A DNA stretch of 44,541 bases from positions 1 through 44,541 of IMG/VR virus record IMGVR_UViG_2162886007_000060; one strand, 5' to 3'. A program made the translations under genes and the position numbers. Below the pieces are notes generated by a model. The model searched no databases, was not told the origin of the DNA, and worked only from the letters and a program-made list of their open reading frames with translations. Below are positions 1 through 7,571 of this stretch, piece after piece. Each line of letters begins with the position of its first letter. Position 1 is the first letter of the stretch. Source of the stretch: a virus.

Positions 1-275
1 CCTTTAGGCCCTTTCTTGGGTTTTTCAGGGAATAGCTGTTCTCCATCACCTCTTGACTTGCCTCTATGTACGTCTGATCCAGTTTCTCCCTCTCCCTCAG
101 ACTGCGGAAGTCTATGCCCATCACCCTCTCCCTGTTGTTGCTCTAACGGCAACTCTTGCTGTTGTGACTGTCCTTCATCACCACCCTGCTCACCTTCAGG
201 TGTAGTGGGTTGTTGATCTTGAATGCCAAAGCTGTTGCCAACTGCATCCATCAGGTCTTCTTGTTCTTTAGGCAT
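1..275 (-). CDS. Scaffolding protein, N-terminal part (runs off the left edge)
   Basis: The ATG at 275-273 follows a strong AGGAGG ribosome site and opens a Gln/Glu/Gly-rich, acidic, low-complexity reading frame with no stop up to position 1 (91 full codons). It lies 30 bp after the portal stop, exactly where a scaffold gene is expected. The frame that enters at the right edge (44541 to 43765) supplies the missing alpha-helical C-terminal part just ahead of the capsid gene, so I infer one gene cut by the window ends. Joining the two edges directly puts them one base out of frame, so at least one base is missing at the cut. Scaffold proteins guide procapsid assembly and are not kept in the virion. 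The role is inferred from position and composition. Confidence 0.7.
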   Translation of the reverse strand, partial: MPKEQEDLMDAVGNSFGIQDQQPTTPEGEQGGDEGQSQQQELPLEQQQGEGDGHRLPQSEGEGETGSDVHRGKSRGDGEQLFPEKPKKGPK

Positions 276-305
276 TGTAGCCTCCTATGCTGCACACGCT
301 GTGCA

Positions 306-2618
306 CTAAGCCGCAGCACCTTGCTGCATTTGTTGTATCAACTGTGATGCTATGTCAGCAACACTACGACCGCGAGCGAGTTGTACGCCGAGATGTTGTT
401 TCATTTCAGGCGGTAGACCGTCGATTAGGCGAGCTACCTCCTGTACGATTGATGCAATGTCGTCAATCTGTGGTCCACCTGCACCACTAGCACTACCACC
501 GCCTTGACCACCACCAGCACCTTGCGGAGCGCCTTGTTGTCCTTGTTGTGCAGCCATCGCACGCTCATGCATACGCTGCATCATGGCTTCTTTACCCTGC
601 GCGTCCTGTTGTTGTGCTTGTTCTTCACCGGGAGCAGGTCCACTTGTCTCTTTGATGATGCCTTTGTAGATTAGCTCCCAATCTGTCTGACTTATGACAG
701 CATTATCGAACGCTGTTGCTAGAACTTTGAGTGCAACTACCGCTGCAATGGGTGTCGCACGAGTGAACTGACCGATGATCTGCGAAATTTGCAGTGCTTG
801 CTCCTTTTTCGCCCTAGAAGTAGGTTTGAGAGTGCTACCACCCACAACACGAGGCGTGAATGTCGTCCGAATTGAATTTGCATCCATCTTCTCCCAAGTT
901 GACGCCATTTCATCACCGAGTAGTGTTGCAACTTCCTCTTTTTCCATGAATTGCAAGCACATTTGTGCTACTAGCCACAACACTGTTCCAACACTATCCT
1001 CGATAGCGTCCATCTTCTCATCTGCACGTGTCTGTGTTTGACTTTCGTAGCTCTCTATTGCTCTGTTGGTGGTGTTTGTCTTGTATTCGACGCCTCGCTG
1101 AACACTCGTGACACCGGAGAGGCGGTCAATGGCCTCAAGAACAGGCTTCTTGTCAAAGAATTTGATGGCGTCGGCACTAGGTGGTAGTAATGGGCCGAGT
1201 ACATCACCGAGCTTCTTGCCCTCTGGCAAATCCAAGCCGATTGTATTACTATCGAGTGTGCCAGAGATAAGACTTTCGAGTACGTCTGCGCTCTTGAGTG
1301 CGTTCTTGTCATATGCTACCTTACCTGCAGCGAAGCGACGTACTTTAGACCACTCATTGTTGATGATGTTTATGTCATCTTGCTGGTCTAGATAGTAGGT
1401 AACTTCGCCCTTCGCGTACATAGTGATTGGATCAGTGTGGAACTCCATTGGCACCACACTAAAGAACTGGTCAAGTGAATAAGGATCATCCCATACCCAC
1501 AGAGGATAGCACCAGTCATTGCAGTTGTATAGTTCAACTCGTCTTGTGACCTTATCCCATACATAGCACACCTTTGTCATCTGTGCTGCGAGGAAGCTGC
1601 GTTGGTCGCTGTAGCCGTACTTGGCATATTCGCTAGTGCTGTAGCTGAATAGCTGGAAGTTGTCTGTCTGACCACGTTCGCCTTGATCTGGACTGACACC
1701 AGCTTTGATGACGTTGGTAGGACTAAAGACGCTCTCCCACTCATCGCTGTTAGGCTTCTTGCGTCCGTACTTAGCACGCAGTAGTGATGTGTACATCAAG
1801 TCTTCAATCATGACCCAATTACACGTGCCACTAAGGTCTAAGTCGGTAGCTGTTGGATCGACTATTACTTGGTCTGGACGGCGTACTTTCACCCACGGAC
1901 CACTAGGTGTGAGCATGTCAATGGTTTCTTCCAACGCTAGCAGCTTGCCTTCGCACTCCTTAATGTCCTTCTGCGACTTGGCTTGCTCTAGCTCAGCACT
2001 GAGTTTCTTGACTTCCTCTAGTGCTGCTTCACTGCTCTGCTCACGTAGTGTGTAGCCGCACTCGAACCAGCCTACATTAGTCAACGTAGTGCTGACGATG
2101 TTGCGCTTCACTTTACGCTTGAGGTTCAGTCCCGGTGATGTTTTCTTAGCAGCGAGTACGTTGACTAGTTTCTCTAGAGTGCGCTGCTTCGGCTCGTCTG
2201 CTTTGTCTTCACTAGTAAACTCGGCCTCCGGGTTTTTAGTGAATAGCATAGGAACGAGAGCGCTGACGTTCGCAAATACCAAGTTCTCAGTGCTGTCAAA
2301 CGTACCTTGGAGGGGTTTACCGGCTGTACTATCTTCCTCAGTTCGTGATGGAGCATTAGTACGGGTATGGTCATGTCTGTAGTACCTATACGCCTCCGAC
2401 CATGCATCTGTGTTCTTGCTCATTGCAGACTTGCCCTGATCGTAGCGCGAACGCCACAACGGGCCACGGTGTTTAGAGACAGGTATCTTGCTTTCACCTA
2501 TGACACGATACATAGGCTGGTCATCTACTACAGCATTAGGATCGGCTGTGACACCTTCATAGGTGTTGTAGTCGGTAGCAGGTTCCGCGGGCGGAGGATT
2601 GCCGTAGTCGTCAGCCAT
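306..2618 (-). CDS. Portal protein
   Basis: This 770-residue protein lies between the large terminase and the scaffold, the standard place for the portal (head-tail connector). The portal forms the dodecameric ring through which DNA is packaged and ejected. Its length fits podovirus portals. A charged coiled-coil stretch falls near residues 200-230, a conserved-looking helix-rich core follows, and the C-terminal 80 or so residues are Gln/Gly/Ala-rich, as in the crown or barrel of many portals. Its ATG overlaps the stop of the 63-residue upstream gene (TAATG), which implies translational coupling. The call rests on context, length and overall character rather than on a catalytic motif. Confidence 0.85.
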   Translation of the reverse strand: MADDYGNPPPAEPATDYNTYEGVTADPNAVVDDQPMYRVIGESKIPVSKHRGPLWRSRYDQGKSAMSKNTDAWSEAYRYYRHDHTRTNAPSRTEEDSTAGKPLQGTFDSTENLVFANVSALVPMLFTKNPEAEFTSEDKADEPKQRTLEKLVNVLAAKKTSPGLNLKRKVKRNIVSTTLTNVGWFECGYTLREQSSEAALEEVKKLSAELEQAKSQKDIKECEGKLLALEETIDMLTPSGPWVKVRRPDQVIVDPTATDLDLSGTCNWVMIEDLMYTSLLRAKYGRKKPNSDEWESVFSPTNVIKAGVSPDQGERGQTDNFQLFSYSTSEYAKYGYSDQRSFLAAQMTKVCYVWDKVTRRVELYNCNDWCYPLWVWDDPYSLDQFFSVVPMEFHTDPITMYAKGEVTYYLDQQDDINIINNEWSKVRRFAAGKVAYDKNALKSADVLESLISGTLDSNTIGLDLPEGKKLGDVLGPLLPPSADAIKFFDKKPVLEAIDRLSGVTSVQRGVEYKTNTTNRAIESYESQTQTRADEKMDAIEDSVGTVLWLVAQMCLQFMEKEEVATLLGDEMASTWEKMDANSIRTTFTPRVVGGSTLKPTSRAKKEQALQISQIIGQFTRATPIAAVVALKVLATAFDNAVISQTDWELIYKGIIKETSGPAPGEEQAQQQDAQGKEAMMQRMHERAMAAQQGQQGAPQGAGGGQGGGSASGAGGPQIDDIASIVQEVARLIDGLPPEMKQHLGVQLARGRSVADIASQLIQQMQQGAAA

Positions 2619-2809
2619 TAGACAAACCCTTTGTCAGTAGCAAGCCACATAGGCATTGTGAATGTGCCATCGTTGTTGTCTTCAACTTGTGACTTTGGCA
2701 CCCACGCAGTTGTCTTACCATCGTACAAGCGTAGTGCTTTCTCTGTCTCGCCACGTACTTCTGCAGCCATGTCGAACAGTTCACGCTTAGTTGACTTTGT
2801 ATTAGCCAT
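2618..2809 (-). CDS. Small protein between terminase and portal
   Basis: The 63-residue frame starts at the ATG at 2809, inside an ATGGCTAA overlap with the stop of the large terminase. It ends in a TAATG overlap with the portal start. A longer start upstream (2881) would lie wholly within terminase coding sequence and is less likely. The protein is soluble and mixed-charge, with a Lys/Arg/Glu-rich first half and a short aromatic C-terminal segment. I do not recognise a family. Tight coupling on both sides suggests a role near head assembly or packaging, but no function can be assigned from sequence. Confidence 0.7.
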   Translation of the reverse strand: MANTKSTKRELFDMAAEVRGETEKALRLYDGKTTAWVPKSQVEDNNDGTFTMPMWLATDKGFV

Positions 2810-4400
2810 AGCGGTGTGCTCTTGGGTTCTCAGCGCTGCGGTCTTTCTCTTGCCACAGCATCCACGAAGGTACACGCTCATTTGCAGGGATTGCGTACTT
2901 GCCTATATCTGGCATCTCACTGAGTAAGTACTTAGTCATGTCCATCGCATGATCGTTGCGATCTGTTGGCTTGTCTATGCGCTCGCCACTAGTAGACTGC
3001 TGCCAGAAGTATCCTGCAATCTCGTCTGTCCACCAATCGAGCTTTGCATTGACGAACAAGCGCGGGGAGCCAGCCACACGGCGAATAGGATGAAGCAAGC
3101 GATGATTAATGTTAAGATAACTTCCGACCTTAATAATCCCATTCGCCACATCGTTGTTTCCACGACGCATACGTATGTCGTCGTCTTTGAACATGTCAGC
3201 TATCGTCTTCCCCACGGTGCGTTTGTTAACTGTCCGACGACCGAAGATGGATGGATCGGCGTTGATCTTGTGCATGTCGTCAAGTTCAGCACTCCAATCG
3301 GCACGTATACGCCGTATAGCACTAACTTGTTGGTCGATTGACATTTCCTTTTGGTAGAAGCCATCACATAGTACGACATGCTGCTCAGGTGTAACGAATG
3401 CAAGACCGTAGCAACTAGGCTGCGCTTGACCATAGTCGTAGCCTTCTATCCACGTGGGATGGTAGTGTGTCTCTACATACGCATCCAGCAGAGCGTGTAT
3501 GTCGCCTTCCTGCAGTAGATGTACAGACGTATCGTATTGGGGGTACACCAAACCCTCATACGCAACCCACCGTCCGAGCAAGAAACGATCACGTTGCTGC
3601 CCTTGATACATCGTTTCAAGGGTCTGGATGAAGTCGCCACCTTCAGCTTCATGCACATGGCGTAACTCGTAGGTGCTGCCTTCGACAACTTCTATTAACA
3701 ACTGCGGCTTGCCATCTTCACCGAGTACTGGCTTACGGTCTATGTCACGAGCGCAGATGAGGTCGTCAGTCACAACGCCAGTTGCTTTGTACTGTTGCAG
3801 TGGGCGCACGAGTTTGGTGTAGACCCAATTACCAGTTGGATTGCATGTCAACATCATCCAACGTGGGCCAGTGACAGGCATCGTACCATCTTCGCCAATG
3901 TAACGGGCGCGACCACGTAAGCGACCGAACAAGTCGAGGAAGTCCTTATGTGTGATTTCAGGGTCTTCAACTTGATCTACAATGACCCAATCGAATGTTG
4001 CTGACAGCAAGTTAGAACTACTGCTCTCAGTCTTTGTCCCTTGCTGTGCGATGTAACGGAAGTACACAGTGGTGCCGTTCTTGAGATGGCAGATGTTGTC
4101 ACCGTTCTGTCCTGTGCTAAACGACACTATCCACTTGGGGGGACACCACTTGAGGAACTCTTTGCGGATAGTGTCGTTTAGTTTCGGATAGGTTGAGCGT
4201 GATATGAGGCCAGTACTACCGGGATACATGTCAGCGAGTTGTAGTGCTTTGATGACTGCTGCTGTTGTCTTACCATTGCCGAAGCCACCGCCGTAGATTT
4301 GCACCTTCGCACGCGAATGCAAGAACTTGTCCTGCAAGCTGTTCTCCTTCAACAGCAACTCAGGACGTTCTGCAACTTGTACAGTGCGTACACGCGCCAT
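2802..4400 (-). CDS. terL: Terminase large subunit (packaging ATPase and nuclease)
   Basis: This 532-residue protein powers DNA translocation into the procapsid and cuts the concatemer. The ATPase half has a Walker A motif GGGFGNGKT (about residues 37-45). Its Walker B-like segment is VIVDQVED (about 139-146), in which the usual DE pair reads D-Q with acidic residues two and three positions later. A TCNPTG coupling motif lies near 185-190. The C-terminal RNase H-like nuclease shows acidic residues in GYDYG (about 322), NADPS (about 382) and DRNDHAMD (about 483-487). Its ATG overlaps the preceding stop (TGATG). Length and motif order are normal for the family. Packaging mode (cos or headful) cannot be told from this alone. 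Confidence 0.95.
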   Translation of the reverse strand: MARVRTVQVAERPELLLKENSLQDKFLHSRAKVQIYGGGFGNGKTTAAVIKALQLADMYPGSTGLISRSTYPKLNDTIRKEFLKWCPPKWIVSFSTGQNGDNICHLKNGTTVYFRYIAQQGTKTESSSSNLLSATFDWVIVDQVEDPEITHKDFLDLFGRLRGRARYIGEDGTMPVTGPRWMMLTCNPTGNWVYTKLVRPLQQYKATGVVTDDLICARDIDRKPVLGEDGKPQLLIEVVEGSTYELRHVHEAEGGDFIQTLETMYQGQQRDRFLLGRWVAYEGLVYPQYDTSVHLLQEGDIHALLDAYVETHYHPTWIEGYDYGQAQPSCYGLAFVTPEQHVVLCDGFYQKEMSIDQQVSAIRRIRADWSAELDDMHKINADPSIFGRRTVNKRTVGKTIADMFKDDDIRMRRGNNDVANGIIKVGSYLNINHRLLHPIRRVAGSPRLFVNAKLDWWTDEIAGYFWQQSTSGERIDKPTDRNDHAMDMTKYLLSEMPDIGKYAIPANERVPSWMLWQEKDRSAENPRAHRYG

Positions 4401-4612
4401 CAGTTGAGCTTAGCCCATGTAGTTGTGCCCTTCTCCAAGGCACGGTAGAGTTCAAAGGTTGTAGTGTTCAACTGTATCTGACCTGCAAACAACGATGCAC
4501 CGCTAGGCACACCTGCTGCGGCAGTAGTAGGCATGCAGTAACTCACATCAACCACACCGACGAAGCCGTTGGCTTTGATACCTTGGCCGTCCTTATTCGG
4601 TACGATTGCCAT
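4400..4612 (-). CDS. Small protein between the terminase subunits
   Basis: A 70-residue frame sits between the small and large terminase genes. Its start overlaps the end of the small-subunit gene by 20 bp, and its stop overlaps the large-subunit ATG. The protein is Gly/Ala/Thr-rich, without membrane segments or cysteine clusters. Its pattern of short beta-like stretches ending in a Trp-Ala-Lys tail recalls the short repeat-like domains of virion surface proteins, but I cannot name a family. The tight overlaps make it a real gene; function unknown. Confidence 0.65.
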   Translation of the reverse strand: MAIVPNKDGQGIKANGFVGVVDVSYCMPTTAAAGVPSGASLFAGQIQLNTTTFELYRALEKGTTTWAKLN

Positions 4613-5264
4613 TGTTCTTCTCCCTTAGTGGAGTAACGTCTTTAGCATCTACGTCGATTGTTGGCATTGTCTTCGGTTGCGCTATCTCACGTATGTGACG
4701 AATTGTCAAACCGCCCTCAAGCGAGTGACGGTGTTCCATGACTTGTTTAGGACTAAAGCCGCCACGGTCAAGCATGTTCATGTACACACGCGCCTTCGTA
4801 GCAGGTTTAGTTTCTTCGTCTTCAAGAATGTCCTCTAAGCCATCGAGAGCCTTGGACGACATGCGTTCAATGCGCTTCTGCACGTTGTCAGCTTCGAGTG
4901 TAGCGAGGTTGTCTTTGATGAGGTGATCTAGTTGCTGGAACAGTTGTAGACCTTTAATCATGTCTACCTGTGACAGCTTCAAGCCTGTGGCGTCTGCAAT
5001 CTCTGCATCGTTTATACCGAGTATAAAGTACAACCACACTACTCCGGTGGTAGTGACGGCTCTACTATCTGCAGGGAGGTCAACAAGACCACGACGCACA
5101 ACACGGTTGTTACGATCACGACCACGAACAACAGCCGCTTCGGGAGGTTGTTTAGTGCGCGTTGTCTGTTGTTGTATAACTGCCTCTGGCGATGTAGACG
5201 GAATAATCGCTTGACCAGTCCGCGTGTCGATGACGAGGCCATTTGCAAGTGGTAAATCCGGCAT
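4593..5264 (-). CDS. terS: Probable terminase small subunit (DNA-recognition)
   Basis: This 223-residue protein lies one small gene upstream of the large terminase. A helix-turn-helix-like segment NDAEIADATGLKLSQVDMIK (about residues 85-104) is followed by a long, charged helical region (about 105-175) suited to ring oligomerisation. This is the architecture of small terminases, which bind the packaging site and regulate the large subunit. The N-terminal 50 residues are Thr/Arg-rich and probably disordered. The start 6 bp after the previous stop lacks a strong ribosome site, so coupling is likely. The call is inferred from domain layout plus neighbourhood. Confidence 0.7.
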   Translation of the reverse strand: MPDLPLANGLVIDTRTGQAIIPSTSPEAVIQQQTTRTKQPPEAAVVRGRDRNNRVVRRGLVDLPADSRAVTTTGVVWLYFILGINDAEIADATGLKLSQVDMIKGLQLFQQLDHLIKDNLATLEADNVQKRIERMSSKALDGLEDILEDEETKPATKARVYMNMLDRGGFSPKQVMEHRHSLEGGLTIRHIREIAQPKTMPTIDVDAKDVTPLREKNNGNRTE

Positions 5265-5270
5265 TGTTCA

Positions 5271-6017
5271 TTATACTCGCCGTCTACGTGCAGTGGGCGT
5301 TGCTGTTGGCCCTTGTGCGCCGCGTGCTGTAGGCATGTTAGCACGATAGGCGTCAGCAATGACAGCGGCTATACGTGGATCAGTAGTAGGCCCACCACGT
5401 GCAACAGGCATGTTAGGTGCTGAAGGGCGCATTGGTCGAGCAGGGCTGCTAGGCATACCACGTGCTGTAGGTACTGCAGCATTAGGATCACCTGCAGCCT
5501 GTTGCATCACTGCAGCACTAATGAGATCATCCATACTGCCGCCAGCACCGCTAGGCATACCACCGCGAGGCATCGCTGTTGCTCCTTGTTGTTGTGGATT
5601 AGCTCCTGCAGGTACTTGCTCACTTTCGCCCTCAGCTTCTTCATCATCTGGCGTAGGTTCAGCGGCTTCGTCGTCAGGAGCAGCAGGTGCAGATGATGGT
5701 GGTGTGTGGGCATCATCAGGAGGTTGATCTTCGGGACTTTCACCACCATCATCTGCTTGAGTAGACGGCTGCGCGGGATTGCCACTAGCATCGTCGGCAG
5801 CTTGATCTACCCAATTCTCTGCAGCACTCTGCACTTGTTCAGGAGATACCTGAATGCCCATCTGTTGCAGTGTAGCAGCAACTTCATCAGGTGACATTGC
5901 CATGAGTTGCTGCAACATGTCGCCTATGTCCACAGCGCCAGCACCTTGCTGCTGTTGTAATGCTTGCAGTACTTGTGGCGATAACTGTGTTTGCATCTGC
6001 GGCATGTCTACGGGCAT
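5271..6017 (-). CDS. Low-complexity protein upstream of the terminase
   Basis: The protein has 248 residues. The first 70 or so look like a folded Gln/Met-rich helical region. The middle (about 70-140) is very acidic and Pro/Asp/Glu/Gln-rich. The last 100 residues repeat short M-P-x-A-R-G type units and end in an Arg-rich tail. The composition suggests a disordered protein with an acidic arm and a basic, nucleic-acid-friendly tail, as in some minor head or packaging accessories. I do not recognise a family. It sits between two other late genes on the same strand with only a few bases between stop and next start. Confidence 0.6.
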   Translation of the reverse strand: MPVDMPQMQTQLSPQVLQALQQQQGAGAVDIGDMLQQLMAMSPDEVAATLQQMGIQVSPEQVQSAAENWVDQAADDASGNPAQPSTQADDGGESPEDQPPDDAHTPPSSAPAAPDDEAAEPTPDDEEAEGESEQVPAGANPQQQGATAMPRGGMPSGAGGSMDDLISAAVMQQAAGDPNAAVPTARGMPSSPARPMRPSAPNMPVARGGPTTDPRIAAVIADAYRANMPTARGAQGPTATPTARRRRV

Positions 6018-6332
6018 CTACCTGTGTTCCTTCTCTCTACCAGCATTAGCAGCTTTAGGAGCAGCTTCAGGCGGCGGAATAGGTGCCGCAGTTGCCGGTG
6101 GGTCTGCTGGCACTGCTACACCACCAGCCATGCCCCACGCTTCGTACTCACGGCGGTCGAAGTCGTTAGGATCGTTGGGAATGTGCACGCCGTCTTTGGT
6201 GCGAATGACTACATCACTGTGAGTGAGTTTGTAGTCTACAGGGTCTTCCACAGGTGCTTCACCTGCTTTAGCAACAGGCTTAGGTGGATTGGTAGGCTTC
6301 TTTGCCTCAGCTTCTTTGACTGCTGCAGCCAT
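6018..6332 (-). CDS. Small virion-region protein with an HIPNDP-type motif
   Basis: I choose the ATG at 6332 because it follows AGGAGTAAC at good spacing; a longer start at 6386 overlaps the upstream gene. The 104-residue product has an Ala/Lys/Pro-rich first part, then a compact domain with DVVIR, DGVHIPNDPNDFDRREYEAW and a Gly-rich tail ending in a Pro/Ala-rich stretch. The same domain appears in the gene at 35442-35714 next to the tail fibre, so the two are paralogues. Similar IPxDPxNxDxxxY patterns are common in small phage proteins beside tail-fibre genes. The molecular role is unknown. Confidence 0.65.
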   Translation of the reverse strand: MAAAVKEAEAKKPTNPPKPVAKAGEAPVEDPVDYKLTHSDVVIRTKDGVHIPNDPNDFDRREYEAWGMAGGVAVPADPPATAAPIPPPEAAPKAANAGREKEHR

Positions 6333-6357
6333 CGTTGTTACTCCTATCGTCTGTGTG

Positions 6358-6744
6358 TCAGTTGATAGTACCTGCTTTACCACCACCGCCGTTACCTGAC
6401 TTGTCTACAGGGTAGATAGCAGGAGCGAAGGTGGGTTGGTATATTCTGTTAAGCTGCACAACATCAGCAGCCGTGGTAGCACGATTGATGAGTGTGGTTG
6501 CTGAGATGGGCACTTGACCACCCATGTTCAAGCCATCTGCCTGTCGCGCTGTTACATATGATTGTGTAGCTGTAGCGTTAGCACCGGGAGCTACACCATC
6601 GAGTGCTACCATTGCAGCACCTACGTCGCGCTGTGCAGTGGGAAACATGATGCGTGCTAAACCACGTGCGGCTGCTGACGGCTCATTGAGTAGAGCATAC
6701 GGCTGCGCGAATACGTTGTCCCACAATCCTGCCCATGATGGCAT
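6358..6744 (-). CDS. First gene of the late arm, unknown function
   Basis: The 128-residue product is encoded by the first gene after the minus-strand promoter at 6787-6815; its ATG is about 40 bp downstream of the -10 box. It is Ala/Gly/Thr-rich, begins with an aromatic helix-like segment (MPSWAGLWDNVF), has no cysteines or membrane segment and ends in a Gly-rich tail. I do not recognise a family. Its place at the head of the structural operon suggests a virion or morphogenesis role, which is inference only. Confidence 0.6.
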   Translation of the reverse strand: MPSWAGLWDNVFAQPYALLNEPSAAARGLARIMFPTAQRDVGAAMVALDGVAPGANATATQSYVTARQADGLNMGGQVPISATTLINRATTAADVVQLNRIYQPTFAPAIYPVDKSGNGGGGKAGTIN

Positions 6745-6786
6745 AGTAGTACTCCGTGTGGTTGAAGCTGGTTGTGTCTATCATCG

Positions 6787-6815
6787 GCCATAGCACAAGA
6801 TGTGGTATTTGTCAA
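6787..6815 (-). promoter_or_regulatory. Late promoter, sigma-70 type, reading the minus strand
   Basis: On the minus strand there is a perfect TTGACA (6815-6810), a 17-bp spacer and TATGGC (6792-6787) preceded by TTGTGC, an extended -10 (TGC). It lies about 40 bp upstream of the first late gene. The only similar minus-strand promoter I found (38400-38428) shares TTGACA, the 17-bp spacer and the TGTGCTATG core. Confidence 0.7.
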
Positions 6816-6844
6816 TAGAAAACAACACCATAGGCTGTGATAGT

Positions 6845-6861
6845 CCGGCCCGAAGGGCCGG
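6845..6861. repeat. Perfect GC-rich hairpin between divergent promoters
   Basis: CCGGCCC-GAA-GGGCCGG is a perfect 7-bp inverted repeat with a 3-nt loop. It has no T-run on either side. It lies upstream of both divergent promoters, so it is not an ordinary terminator. It might be a transcription insulator or a protein site. Confidence 0.5.
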
Positions 6862-6930
6862 TTGGTGGACTTACTAACTTCCAAGCGTTACATACACAAC
6901 TACGCACTAGCTATCTACAACAGCGACGAC

Positions 6931-6958
6931 TTGCATGTAGTTCTACATGTGCTATACT
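6931..6958 (+). promoter_or_regulatory. Early promoter 1
   Basis: TTGCAT (6931-6936), a 16-bp spacer and TATACT (6953-6958) with an extended TGC just before it. The spacer itself contains a near-perfect palindrome, CATGTAG-TT-CTACATG (6934-6949), a possible operator. It belongs to a set of five related promoters in the plus arm. Confidence 0.75.
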
Positions 6959-6964
6959 AGCTAT

Positions 6965-7039
6965 GTTGTGTTGTAGTAAGCTACCAACTGAGCACTCGTC
7001 GTTGTAGTTGTTATAACTACCACGGCGGGTGCTCTTTTT
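6965..7039 (+). ncRNA. Candidate small RNA or attenuated leader (about 75 nt)
   Basis: Transcription from the promoter at 6931-6958 should start near 6965 and meet a strong intrinsic terminator ending at 7039. The predicted transcript has a small 5' stem (GTAG-TAAG-CTAC, 6974-6985) and a long terminator stem-loop. No start codon with a useful frame lies inside. It could be a trans-acting small RNA, an antisense regulator, or a leader whose terminator is overcome by antitermination, as at lambdoid nut or HK022 put sites. Neither size nor expression has been measured. Confidence 0.5.
6990..7039 (+). terminator. Intrinsic terminator close behind early promoter 1
   Basis: GAGCAC (6990-6995) pairs with GTGCTC (7029-7034). 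The stem continues inward with G-U pairs (TCGTCG with CGGCGG), and an inner arm GTAGTT / AACTAC closes the top. Five T residues follow directly (7035-7039). Confidence 0.75.
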
Positions 7040-7256
7040 CATTTATACATTGTATAGACTATACACACTCAAGTACTCACAACAGTCGGCGTTTGGGTTT
7101 TTATGCTACAAGCGCTACAAGCAATTCAACAATGCGAGGGGCTTGAGACAGAGCTTCTATTCCGTCCGCGTGCCTTGTGGCTGTGGCAGTGTTTGGGAAT
7201 TGGCCGGGGACTACCTCCTCTACTTCACACCACGCGCACTCACTAGCTGGCAGTGA
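7029..7256 (+). CDS. Possible small protein in the control region
   Basis: A 75-codon frame with a GTG that falls in the terminator stem; the true start, if any, is probably further in. The product would be Tyr/Arg-rich, with a Cys-Gly-Cys near residue 50. Its stop overlaps the ATG of the next frame (TGATG at 7254-7258), which is the only argument that it is translated. There is no good ribosome site at the start. I treat it as uncertain. Confidence 0.25.
   Translation: MLFFIYTLYRLYTLKYSQQSAFGFLCYKRYKQFNNARGLRQSFYSVRVPCGCGSVWELAGDYLLYFTPRALTSWQ
7044..7056. promoter_or_regulatory. TATACANTGTATA dyad, copy 1
   Basis: Perfect copy (TATACATTGTATA) just after the terminator of the candidate small RNA. 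It overlaps a second palindrome, TGTATAGACTATACA (7052-7066). Confidence 0.65.
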
Positions 7257-7426
7257 TGCAGCTATACAATGCTATGCCTGCCGCGTTGGCATGTATGCAA
7301 TGCGGACATAAGTCACGCCGCAGCGACGGGGCGCATTGTCCCCACATGCACCGCGCTATGTCAGCTAGTGTTCGCGCTATGTCAGCTATTGCACACTGCT
7401 ACGCCCTAATTTTATACAGTGTATAA
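7256..7426 (+). CDS. Possible 56-residue zinc-ribbon-like protein
   Basis: ATG at 7256 overlaps the preceding stop (TGATG). The 56-residue product contains CMQCGH and, 10 residues on, CPHMH, a plausible Cys-x2-Cys / Cys-x2-His zinc-binding set. The TAA stop at 7424-7426 lies within the perfect dyad copy at 7413, the same stop-next-to-dyad arrangement seen after three other genes. There is no recognised family and no strong ribosome site, so this is tentative. Confidence 0.35.
   Translation: MQLYNAMPAALACMQCGHKSRRSDGAHCPHMHRAMSASVRAMSAIAHCYALILYSV
7413..7425. promoter_or_regulatory. TATACANTGTATA dyad, copy 2, with following hairpin
   Basis: Perfect copy (TATACAGTGTATA), followed within a few bases by an inverted repeat CAGGC-N7-GCCTG (7429-7445), which extends through flanking TATAA/TTATA arms with a 2-nt bulge. 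It lies 58 bp upstream of early promoter 2. Confidence 0.65.
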
Positions 7427-7482
7427 CGCAGGCTATAATTGCCTGTTATACAGTAGCAGCATGTATGCTACTTTATGATTAG

Positions 7483-7510
7483 TTGCATGTGATTTCAGAG
7501 TGTGTATACT
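7483..7510 (+). promoter_or_regulatory. Early promoter 2
   Basis: TTGCAT (7483-7488), a 16-bp spacer and TATACT (7505-7510). The base triplet before the -10 is GTG, so the extended element is weaker than in its relatives. A start near 7517 gives a 55-nt leader to the gene at 7572. Confidence 0.75.
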
Positions 7511-7571
7511 AGTTAGCGTTGATAGCAATAATGCTGCAACAGAGTACAACACAACAGAAGGAACTAGGACG

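Larger units (their letters stand above)
6745..7571. other. Divergent control region between the late and early arms
   Basis: This stretch of over 800 bp separates the first minus-strand and first plus-strand genes. It holds a minus-strand promoter (6787-6815), a GC-rich perfect hairpin (6845-6861), a plus-strand promoter (6931-6958) closely followed by a strong terminator (6990-7039), two perfect copies of the TATACANTGTATA dyad (7044 and 7413), a second palindrome TGTATAGACTATACA (7052-7066) and a second plus promoter (7483-7510). Two possible small coupled reading frames lie at 7029-7426. It is the main transcription switch of the genome by layout. Confidence 0.7.

Noticed and set aside
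6965-7039. tRNA or tmRNA in the short transcript
   Set aside because: No cloverleaf arms, no TTC-type T-loop and no CCA end; the two stems fit a leader plus terminator instead.
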